From: Chlamydiota bacterium
GTDB lineage: Bacteria > Auribacterota > UBA3054 > B51-G9
NCBI GenBank assembly: GCA_030596365.1
Contig: JAUVKG010000052.1
Coordinates: 1-11,040, forward strand
Direction of reading: 5' to 3'
Length of the DNA: 11,040 nucleotides
Within the stretch, counting starts at the first letter, position 1; the number at the start of each line of letters is the position of its first letter. Positions 5,891 to 11,040 of this stretch are shown here, piece after piece. Both the position numbers and the translations under genes were made by a program. Below the pieces are notes generated by a model. The model was not told where the DNA came from, made no database searches, and worked only from the letters and a program-made list of their open reading frames with translations.

Positions 5891-6877
5891 TTAAACCAAT
5901 TTCTTCTTCAATTCTTCCACTACCTTTTCAAGACCAATACCTTCAAGCGCCGATATTGGAATAATTTCTAATTCAGGATACTTCTTAACAAAATTTTCTA
6001 AATTTTCTTTCGAGTCAGGAATATCCATCTTATTTGCAACCACAATCGACTGCCGTGATGCAAGTTCTTCATTATGAAGTGAAAGTTCGTTAAGTAATAT
6101 TTCATAATCGCTACGCGGATCTCTATTATCAACACCACCCATGTCAATCACAAAAAGCAGCAGACTGCATCGTTCCACATGACGCAGAAATTTATGCCCA
6201 AGTCCGACATTCCTGTGTGCACCGTCAATCAGTCCGGGAATATCAGCGAGTACCACTGTTGTATAATTGTCAAATTCAAGCAATCCGAGAATCGGCTGAC
6301 GAGTTGTAAAAGGATAACTCGCAATTTTCGAATGCGCATGAGTTATTGCTGATATCAAAGTTGATTTCCCGGCATTTGGGAAGCCGACCAAACCTGCATC
6401 CGCCATTATTTTAAGTTCTAAATATAATCCTTTTTCTTCTCCGGGACGACCTGAATCAGATTCTCTCGGCGCGCGGTTTGTGCTTGATTTAAAGTGCAGA
6501 TTACCGAATCCTCCCCGACCGCCTTTAGCGAGAGTTATTTCCATTTCATTTTTATTAAGATCAGCGAGAACATCGCCGGATTCAACATCACGCACAATTG
6601 TTCCAACCGGAACTTTCAAAATAAGATTATTGCCATAAGCGCCATTTTTACGTGTACTTCCGCCTGGAGTCCCATTTTCCGCCTTGTTAATCGGCTTATA
6701 AAAATAATCACATAAGGTTGCAAGCTGCTTATCGGCTTTAATAATCACAGAGCCTCCCCGGCCACCGTTACCACCATCGGGTCCTCCGCGAGGTTGAGTT
6801 TTTGTGCGAAGAAAGCTAACGCATCCTGCGCCCCCATTTCCACCATGTACTTTAATTTTTGCTGTATCTATAAACAT
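5891..6877 (-). CDS. obg: Obg/CgtA GTPase, ribosome assembly factor
   Basis: Essential P-loop GTPase acting in late 50S assembly and stress signalling. It has 328 residues: the Gly-rich Obg fold (about 1-158, with HGGNGGAGCVSF at 11-22 and GGPDGGNGGRGG at 31-42) and a G domain with G1 GFPNAGKS (165-172), G2 Thr at 191-192, G3 DIPG (212-215), G4 NKMD (282-285) and G5 SA (309-310). It stops after the G domain, so the optional C-terminal OCT domain is missing, as is common outside Firmicutes and Actinobacteria. The ATG at 6877 gives the canonical MFIDxAKIKVHGGNGG start. No Shine-Dalgarno sequence is visible; AT-rich heptamers reach to within 1 bp of the ATG. yraN lies 248 bp upstream in the same direction and proB follows closely. 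Confidence 0.96.
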   Translation of the reverse strand: MFIDTAKIKVHGGNGGAGCVSFLRTKTQPRGGPDGGNGGRGGSVIIKADKQLATLCDYFYKPINKAENGTPGGSTRKNGAYGNNLILKVPVGTIVRDVESGDVLADLNKNEMEITLAKGGRGGFGNLHFKSSTNRAPRESDSGRPGEEKGLYLELKIMADAGLVGFPNAGKSTLISAITHAHSKIASYPFTTRQPILGLLEFDNYTTVVLADIPGLIDGAHRNVGLGHKFLRHVERCSLLLFVIDMGGVDNRDPRSDYEILLNELSLHNEELASRQSIVVANKMDIPDSKENLENFVKKYPELEIIPISALEGIGLEKVVEELKKKLV

Positions 6878-6878
6878 G

Positions 6879-6920
6879 TTACTATTTACTAATTGTTATT
6901 TATAATTTATAATTTATAAT
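6879..6920 (-). repeat. Heptamer array abutting the obg start codon
   Basis: On the minus strand there are six in-phase 7-mers: ATTATAA three times, then ATAACAA, TTAGTAA and ATAGTAA, then one C and the obg ATG. The units follow a loose NTANNAA pattern. The segment at 6886-6899 matches 7108-7121 in inverted orientation at 13 of 14 bases. Confidence 0.75.
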
Positions 6921-7006
6921 TTATTAATTTTATGTATTATACCAAACTTCTGTTTAAATGGCTGAATGATTTGCACTTACCTTTCAAAAAATATAAATGT
7001 ATATTC

Positions 7007-7083
7007 ATTAGTGTCTATTAGTGTCTATTAGTGGTTGAAAATATTAATTTAATAAATTTTCGTGCTTTTCGTGGTTTAGTGGC
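7007..7083 (+). repeat. Decamer and nonamer micro-repeats in the yraN-obg spacer
   Basis: Three 10-mers, ATTAGTGTCT twice and ATTAGTGGTT (7007-7036), are followed after an AT-rich 20-bp gap by three 9-mers, TTTTCGTGC, TTTTCGTGG and TTTAGTGGC (7057-7083). All share a core of the form TNGTG. Between these and the obg-side array (about 6921-7006) I see only AT-rich sequence. Confidence 0.75.
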
Positions 7084-7093
7084 TATCTTTTCA

Positions 7094-7128
7094 TTGATAA
7101 ATGATAAATAACAATTAATAAATATTCA
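7094..7128 (+). repeat. Heptamer array supplying the yraN stop codon
   Basis: Five in-phase 7-mers: TTGATAA, ATGATAA, ATAACAA, TTAATAA and ATATTCA. The last unit ends in TCA, the reverse complement of the yraN TGA stop. It shares a 13 of 14 inverted match with the obg-side array. Confidence 0.65.
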
Positions 7129-7521
7129 GTAGCGTCTCACAAGACCTTTCTGATAATCGATAATATTTTCCCAATGATGGATTTCCCATTCATTATTTTC
7201 GTTGTATTCCAAACCTATCAAATCAAATCTGAACAGCGGATCTTTCATTTTATATTTTCTCATAAAATGCTGCGCTGCTTTGCATAGGCGGTGTCTTTTT
7301 TTTTGCGTTAAAGCCGCTTCCGGCAATTCTTTTCCACCTTCCCGACGGGTTTTCACCTCAACAAAAATAATCGTGCCGGATTCTTTTGCAATAATATCAA
7401 CTTCACCCGTTCGGCAATTATAATTTCTTTGCAGAATTTTATATCCTTGCTTTCTCAAAAAATCCGCCGCACGAAATTCGCCTTCATCTCCCGTATTATT
7501 TTTTCTTTTTGTCCGGGTCAA
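7126..7521 (-). CDS. yraN: YraN/UPF0102-family endonuclease-fold protein
   Basis: A small protein of uncertain function with a PD-(D/E)xK nuclease-like fold. From the chosen start it has 131 residues. NTGDEGEFRAADFLRKQGYKILQRNY (9-34) is the conserved family opening; TGEVDIIA (38-45) with D42 and FVEVKTR (53-59) with E55 and K57 form the nuclease-like core. Start choice is uncertain: the frame is open upstream to 7668, but that part lies inside rnhB and is not family-like, so I take TTG 7521, which overlaps rnhB by 26 bp. TTG 7530 is an equal rival, and ATG 7602 would overlap by 107 bp. rnhB followed by yraN is a widespread pairing, suggesting a nucleic-acid maintenance role. Its last residues lie beside a heptamer array. 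Confidence 0.85.
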   Translation of the reverse strand: MTRTKRKNNTGDEGEFRAADFLRKQGYKILQRNYNCRTGEVDIIAKESGTIIFVEVKTRREGGKELPEAALTQKKRHRLCKAAQHFMRKYKMKDPLFRFDLIGLEYNENNEWEIHHWENIIDYQKGLVRRY

Positions 7522-8173
7522 GACCGGCAACTTTAAATGTTTGCCTATGTATCTCGCAGCGACCGACAGCACGGATGGAATCAATGTGATCTTTGGTGCC
7601 ATAGCCTTTATTTTTATCAAATTTATATTCAGGAAATTTTTTCGCGTAATCGTACATAATTCTGTCACGTGTAACTTTAGCTACAATCGACGCAGCAGCG
7701 ATACAAAAGCATTTGCTATCCCCTTTTATTATTTTCTCATGCGGTATAGCCAGTCCCGGAATTTCTGTTCCATCAACAAGCACATAATCAGGCGAAAAAA
7801 CCAATTGTTCAACCGCAATTTTCATTGCTTTATGTGTTGCTTTAAGAATATTTGTTTCATCAATTTCAATGTGGTCAATAATTCCTACACCGTAATGAAA
7901 AGGGCTGTCATCAGCTATGATCATTTCAAAAATCATTTCACGCTTTTTTTCTGAAACTGCTTTAGAGTCAAATATTTCATAAAACCACTCAAAATCACAA
8001 TCAGCAAAATTTACAAAATTATTCGCACATGCTGCCGCGGCAACTACCGGTCCGGCAAGCGGTCCTCTACCAGCTTCATCCACGCCTGCCACGCGATAGC
8101 AACCATTTTTCAACAAGTCTGATTCACGGGATAATAATTTCTCAAATCGCGATATTTTATCTTCTTTATTCAT
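7496..8173 (-). CDS. rnhB: Ribonuclease HII
   Basis: Cleaves RNA in RNA-DNA hybrids and removes single ribonucleotides from DNA. It has 225 residues from ATG 8173. GVDEAGRGPLAGPVVAAA (30-47) holds catalytic D32 and E33; DSKAVSEKKRE (69-79); YVLVDG (130-135) with D134; AAASIVAKVTRDRIM (159-173) with the fourth catalytic Asp, D170; and FDKNKGYGTKDH (185-196). The basic tail DPDKKKK is read through by the yraN overlap. The frame is open to a TTG at 8209, but the extra 12 residues are hydrophobic and not conserved, so ATG 8173 is preferred. It is the likely first gene of the minus-strand block, transcribed away from miaB out of the 428-bp spacer. Confidence 0.95.
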   Translation of the reverse strand: MNKEDKISRFEKLLSRESDLLKNGCYRVAGVDEAGRGPLAGPVVAAAACANNFVNFADCDFEWFYEIFDSKAVSEKKREMIFEMIIADDSPFHYGVGIIDHIEIDETNILKATHKAMKIAVEQLVFSPDYVLVDGTEIPGLAIPHEKIIKGDSKCFCIAAASIVAKVTRDRIMYDYAKKFPEYKFDKNKGYGTKDHIDSIRAVGRCEIHRQTFKVAGLDPDKKKK

Positions 8174-8236
8174 TATTATTATTTTACACTTTTTAACTAA
8201 AATTAACAACCCTTTTCAAGTGTAGTTTTTATAGTA

Positions 8237-8258
8237 ATCAAAGCATCCCTGCTTTGAT
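8237..8258. repeat. Perfect hairpin, 9-bp arms, TCCC loop
   Basis: ATCAAAGCA (8237-8245), loop TCCC, TGCTTTGAT (8250-8258). It is the first of six stems in the rnhB-miaB spacer (8174-8601), which otherwise has no open frame worth calling. Confidence 0.65.
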
Positions 8259-8303
8259 CCGTTAGTACACCGTTATTGCTTGAACATGAACTATTTAATA
8301 ATT

Positions 8304-8322
8304 TGTAAGCTGGAAGCTTACA
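8304..8322. repeat. GGA-triloop hairpin, second copy
   Basis: TGTAAGCT (8304-8311), loop GGA, AGCTTACA (8315-8322). The inner AAGCT-GGA-AGCTT is identical to 5002-5014 beside proB. The outer three base pairs differ from that copy, but all remain paired. Confidence 0.75.
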
Positions 8323-8378
8323 TTACTTTATCTTTTTTTCATAGATGTAAGATAAGCATGGAATAATGTTTTGACCAA

Positions 8379-8405
8379 AATTAAAATTTTTAAAATTTTA
8401 ATTTC
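8379..8405. repeat. AT-only palindrome, 13-bp arms
   Basis: AAATTAAAATTTT (8379-8391), one central T, then its exact reverse complement (8393-8405). Made only of A and T, it could extrude, act as an AT-rich promoter element, or bind a dimeric regulator. It sits midway between the divergent rnhB and miaB genes. Confidence 0.7.
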
Positions 8406-8499
8406 CTCATCTTTCAATCATGCCAAGCCTTTCAATCGACAATTTTTGCAAAGTCGATCATACTCGTCGAAAATAATTATTTGCATACAACCGGAAAAT

Positions 8500-8522
8500 A
8501 AATTTGCGCAAAGCGCAAATTT
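8500..8522. repeat. Perfect triloop hairpin in the miaB leader
   Basis: AAATTTGCGC (8500-8509), loop AAA, GCGCAAATTT (8513-8522). It stands 5 bp ahead of the attenuator-like structure at 8527-8588. Confidence 0.7.
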
Positions 8523-8526
8523 CCTC

Positions 8527-8588
8527 AGCCGTGCCTAAAACTTATCCAAAACAGGCACGGCACGGCTTGTAAATACACGCCTGTTTTT
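8527..8588 (+). promoter_or_regulatory. Candidate attenuator-like leader of miaB
   Basis: Stem A: GCCGTGCCT (8528-8536) pairs with AGGCACGGC (8553-8561). A shifted register pairs AGCCGTGCC (8527-8535) with GGCACGGCT (8559-8567). Stem B: AAAACAGGC (8548-8556) pairs with GCCTGTTTT (8579-8587), and the run TTTTT (8584-8588) ends the stem. A and B share 8553-8556 and cannot form together. B resembles an intrinsic terminator 13 bp before the miaB ATG; A would be its competitor. The pairing is seen directly; regulation is inference. It may instead be a chance overlap of two dispersed hairpins. Confidence 0.45.
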
Positions 8589-8601
8589 GTATCATTTATA
8601 T

Positions 8602-10128
8602 ATGAGTAAAATAGCAAAAAATAATAATAATTCTTTTGACAGAAAATTCGCTCCTAAAGCACCGGTTTTTGTCCATCTGCGCACTTACGGCTGTCAGATG
8701 AACATTCTCGATTCAGAAATTATTAACGGCATACTCGTTGACCTGGGTTATACAATCGTAGATGACGAAACAAAAGCAGATGCCGTTATCTTTAACACGT
8801 GCAGCGTTCGTGACCTTTCGGAAAGAAAAGTTCTCGGTAAAATCGGTTCCTTAAACCTTAAAAGAAAATGCCGGCCGGAAGTGGTTCTCGGTGTCTGTGG
8901 TTGTATGGCCGAACTTTCCTCCGATCGACTTTTGAAAAAAAATCCTCACATCGATTTCGCCTGCGGAACACGCCAGCATGGTAAGATTCCTGAATTGCTT
9001 GCAACAGCTATAATAAAAAGAACCGCGACAGCAGAAATAACAAAACATAATGCCGAACATATTGAACGACTGAAAGATGCATTTGAGATTAAATCCCCCT
9101 TACCCCCTTTAAAAAAGGGGGAATTCCTATCAACCAGAATCGCCGTTGGATTTCAAAATAATATGTTGGTGGATGAACGCGTGGCTTTACGTTCAAAACC
9201 ATGGTCGGCTTTTGTGGAAATTGTTCGCGGATGCTCAAACTTCTGCACTTATTGCGTTGTCCCCTACGCTCGCGGATCTGAAATCAGTCGTCAACCGGAA
9301 GACATTGTAAATGAAATCAAAGAACTTGCAGAAGATGGTTGTATAGAAATAACTTTACTTGGTCAAAATGTGAATTCTTATGGCAAAGATTTAAATGATC
9401 TGGAAATTACTCTCGCGAATTTATTAAGAGAAATACAAAATATCGATGGTATTAAACGCCTTCGTTTTTTAACTTCAAATCCTCAGGATATTTCTGATGA
9501 ATTGATTTCTACTATCGCGGAATGTGATAAAATATGTCATCAAATCCATTTCCCGCTTCAATCGGGTTCAGACAGGATTTTAAAACTAATGAAACGAAAA
9601 TATTCCCTGACAGAATATATGGAAAAAGTTGATAAATTACGTGCAGCAGTTCCAGATATTTCTTTCAGCAGCGATTTTATTGTTGGTTTTCCCGGAGAAA
9701 CTGATGAAGATTTCATTGCTACACTTGAAGCGATGAAAAAAATCCGTTATACCTCTGCTTTTCTATTTAAATACAGCACGCGTCGCGGAACTAAAGCAGC
9801 CGATCTTGAAGATGATGTTCCGATTGAACTGAAGAAAGCGCGTCATCAGGAACTTTTGAATTTACAAAATCAAACCACATATGAATTTCACAAATCACTT
9901 GTCGGAAAAACTGTAGAAGTATTAATTGAGGGTAAAAGCAAAAGAAATGAAAAAAACGCTCAGGGGCGCTCTCGGAAGTATTTTAATGTTGTTGTCGAAA
10001 ATGCGAATTTACACGGCGGTGAATTAGTGGAGGTAGAAATTACACGGGCAACAAAATTATCGATCTATGGGAACTTGAAAAATTGCCCACGGAACACACG
10101 GAAAGACACGGAAGCTGTTAAAACATAA
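8602..10128 (+). CDS. miaB: tRNA-2-methylthio-N6-dimethylallyladenosine synthase
   Basis: Radical-SAM methylthiotransferase that adds a methylthio group to i6A37 of tRNAs. Numbered from ATG 8602 (508 residues): an N-terminal UPF0004 domain with cluster ligands in YGCQMN (C31), NTCSVRD (C67) and GCMAE (C101); a radical-SAM motif C211-x3-C215-x2-C218 (RGCSNFCTYCVVPYARG); GQNVNSYG (254-261), which points to MiaB rather than RimO or MtaB; and a TRAM domain (about 430-490). The linker between the first two domains is unusually long and carries a repeat-derived insert (about 164-176). The C-terminus has a basic tail (about 493-508) encoded by an ACACGGAA repeat. Translation could also begin at TTG 8587, but that lies in the leader stem, so ATG is preferred. 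There is no Shine-Dalgarno sequence. Confidence 0.95.
   Translation: MSKIAKNNNNSFDRKFAPKAPVFVHLRTYGCQMNILDSEIINGILVDLGYTIVDDETKADAVIFNTCSVRDLSERKVLGKIGSLNLKRKCRPEVVLGVCGCMAELSSDRLLKKNPHIDFACGTRQHGKIPELLATAIIKRTATAEITKHNAEHIERLKDAFEIKSPLPPLKKGEFLSTRIAVGFQNNMLVDERVALRSKPWSAFVEIVRGCSNFCTYCVVPYARGSEISRQPEDIVNEIKELAEDGCIEITLLGQNVNSYGKDLNDLEITLANLLREIQNIDGIKRLRFLTSNPQDISDELISTIAECDKICHQIHFPLQSGSDRILKLMKRKYSLTEYMEKVDKLRAAVPDISFSSDFIVGFPGETDEDFIATLEAMKKIRYTSAFLFKYSTRRGTKAADLEDDVPIELKKARHQELLNLQNQTTYEFHKSLVGKTVEVLIEGKSKRNEKNAQGRSRKYFNVVVENANLHGGELVEVEITRATKLSIYGNLKNCPRNTRKDTEAVKT
9094..9122. repeat. Palindromic repeat inserted in frame within miaB
   Basis: CCCCCTTT (9103-9110), loop AAA, AAAGGGGG (9114-9121), preceded by a second C run (9095-9099). 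In the miaB frame it reads SPLPPLKKGE, a peptide I recognise as a common translation of dispersed C-run/G-run palindromes. It falls in the linker between the UPF0004 and radical-SAM domains and keeps the frame. Confidence 0.75.
10086..10113 (+). repeat. ACACGGAA repeats forming the miaB C-terminal codons
   Basis: Three units, CCCACGGAA, CACACGGAA and AGACACGGAA (9, 9 and 10 bp), encode Pro-Arg-Asn-Thr-Arg-Lys-Asp-Thr-Glu near the miaB end. Related ACACGGA and CACGGACAC words recur after the stop codon (about 10150-10185). Confidence 0.6.
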
Positions 10129-10410
10129 AATAAAATTTAAAATAAGTGAGACACGGATTATTGGGAATCCGGCGTATGCACGGACACTGATTCACACGAA
10201 TTTAATTCAATTTCTTTTATGTCAAAATAATTAATGTCAAAATGACAAGGAATTATTCTGTTAAATATTTAAAAAATATCAATAGATAAAATAAGAAATC
10301 CGGCAGATGATTTTTTTGAGTGAAAATAGTATAATTAAAGATGAATTGAATTGTTTTTTTTGCTGATAAAAGTACAAAAAGATTCGGCTTTAAATTATAC
10401 CTCCGAGAAA
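10129..10410. other. Spacer between miaB and the RadC gene
   Basis: A 282-bp AT-rich spacer with no gene. It begins with scattered CACGG words continuing the miaB tail repeat. ATGTCAAAAT occurs twice (10219-10228 and 10234-10243), the second copy forming a small TGTCA-AAA-TGACA stem (10235-10247). ATATTT-AAA-AAATAT (10265-10279) is another short triloop stem. A TATAAT at 10330-10335 has no convincing -35 partner, so no promoter is called. Confidence 0.4.
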
Positions 10411-11040
10411 ATGGAACATAATTCTGAAATAAATAAAATGACTGACTCTAAAAAGAAACCAAAATTTCGTGAGAGATTAACCGAATACGGTGCAGATGAA
10501 ATGGAACTGCACGAGCTTATCGCCATTATACTCAATACCGGCCTGCGAGGTAAATCAACAATTGAGGAATTATCAAAACAATTGCTGGAAAGCTATGGCA
10601 ATAATCAAATTAAAGATATAAAAGATGTTCAGCAATTGCAAGACGATTTTGGTTTGACGCCTGTCAAAGCGTGTCAACTTGTTGCTTGTTTCGAACTCGG
10701 AAGAAGACTTTTTAAAGAAGTACCGCCCGGAGCTATTTCGCGAACGATCACTTCACCTGAAGATGTTTATGAATTCGTAAAAGATATGCGGGAACTCAGA
10801 AAAGAAAAGTTGCGTGGGCTATATCTTAACGCGAGAAATCATGTGATTTATAAAGAAGATATTTCGATAGGTACTCAAACAGCAAATCTCGTTAGCGTTA
10901 GCGATATCCTCCGACCGGCAATTGAATACGCTGCGGTAGGAATAATAATCGTTCATAATCATCCGTCAGGCGATCCGGATCCGAGTGATGAAGATATAGA
11001 AATAACTAAAAAAGTAGTTGAAGCAACGAAATTATTTGAT
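10411..11040 (+). CDS. radC: RadC-family JAB1/MPN metalloprotein, 3' end outside the window
   Basis: 210 codons are visible and the frame is open at the window end; family members are about 220-230 residues, so only the last few are missing. A helix-hairpin-helix-like region (about 18-100, KFRERLTEYGADEMELHELIAIILNTG) precedes the JAB1/MPN domain. The JAMM metal motif is complete: E149, then H182-N-H184, S192 and D195 in HNHPSGDPDPSDED. The older claim of a role in recombinational repair is doubtful for the family; the biochemical function is unsettled. ATG 10411 is chosen, with a weak CCGAG stretch upstream; ATG 10438 is an alternative. The 282-bp spacer suggests its own transcription unit. 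Confidence 0.92.
   Translation, partial: MEHNSEINKMTDSKKKPKFRERLTEYGADEMELHELIAIILNTGLRGKSTIEELSKQLLESYGNNQIKDIKDVQQLQDDFGLTPVKACQLVACFELGRRLFKEVPPGAISRTITSPEDVYEFVKDMRELRKEKLRGLYLNARNHVIYKEDISIGTQTANLVSVSDILRPAIEYAAVGIIIVHNHPSGDPDPSDEDIEITKKVVEATKLFD

Noticed and set aside
6892..7128. Insertion sequence between yraN and obg
   Set aside because: No transposase frame and the inverted ends are low complexity; kept only as a repeat-rich spacer and a hypothesis.
7522..7668. Longer yraN start giving a 180-residue protein
   Set aside because: The extra 49 residues lie wholly within rnhB in another frame and look unlike the YraN family, whose conserved block starts just after the rnhB stop.
7541..7954. 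137-codon plus-strand frame opposite rnhB
   Set aside because: Antisense shadow of a well-conserved gene, with low-complexity Phe/Ile-rich translation and no recognisable domain.
8174..8209. TTG start extending RNase HII by 12 residues
   Set aside because: The extension is hydrophobic and not family-like, and ATG 8173 gives a normal N-terminus.
8372..8400. Sigma-70-like promoter in the miaB upstream region (TTGACC with an AT-rich -10)
   Set aside because: The -10 would fall inside an A/T-only palindrome where any AT hexamer is found by chance; no good match at correct spacing.
10307..10335. Promoter for the RadC gene at TATAAT 10330-10335
   Set aside because: No -35 element at 16-18 bp spacing, and the region is AT-rich throughout.

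Overview
The window is AT-rich bacterial chromosome carrying ordinary housekeeping genes in two blocks, separated by unusually repeat-rich spacers. The organism cannot be named from this sequence. The pattern fits an uncultured Gram-negative-type bacterium of the FCB or PVC groups: very few starts have a Shine-Dalgarno sequence, a membrane c-di-AMP cyclase and a polyprenyl-phosphate sugar transferase are present, and a UroD/MtaA-like methyltransferase paralogue is present. This assignment is inference.

Left block, plus strand: a possible 21-residue tail of an upstream gene, a UroD/MtaA-like methyltransferase-family protein (176-1246), a CdaA-type diadenylate cyclase (1499-2281) and, 3 bp later, a polyprenyl glycosylphosphotransferase (2285-3709). 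Middle block, minus strand, in transcription order: RNase HII (rnhB), a YraN/UPF0102 nuclease-fold protein overlapping it, Obg GTPase, short-form glutamate 5-kinase (proB) and an RluA/RluD-family pseudouridine synthase. Right block, plus strand: miaB (tRNA ms2i6A methylthiotransferase) and a RadC-family gene that runs off the window end. rnhB and miaB diverge from a 428-bp spacer; the sugar transferase and rluD converge on a repeat-filled spacer.

Functionally the minus-strand block is a nucleic-acid, ribosome and tRNA maintenance cluster with a proline-biosynthesis kinase inside it. The plus-strand pair joins a second-messenger synthase to an envelope-glycan initiating enzyme.

The striking content is non-coding. 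Almost every spacer contains a different, strictly phased micro-tandem repeat of 7, 8, 9 or 10 bp. Several arrays run directly into a start codon (176, 4888, 6877) or supply a stop codon or C-terminal codons (rluD, yraN, miaB, possibly the gene at the left edge). Interspersed are small perfect hairpins, many with 3-nt loops, including two copies of one hairpin whose stem bases differ by compensatory changes. One C-rich palindromic repeat sits in frame inside miaB, and the miaB leader holds two overlapping, mutually exclusive stems, one followed by a T run. No tRNA, rRNA, CRISPR, transposase or toxin-antitoxin gene was seen.
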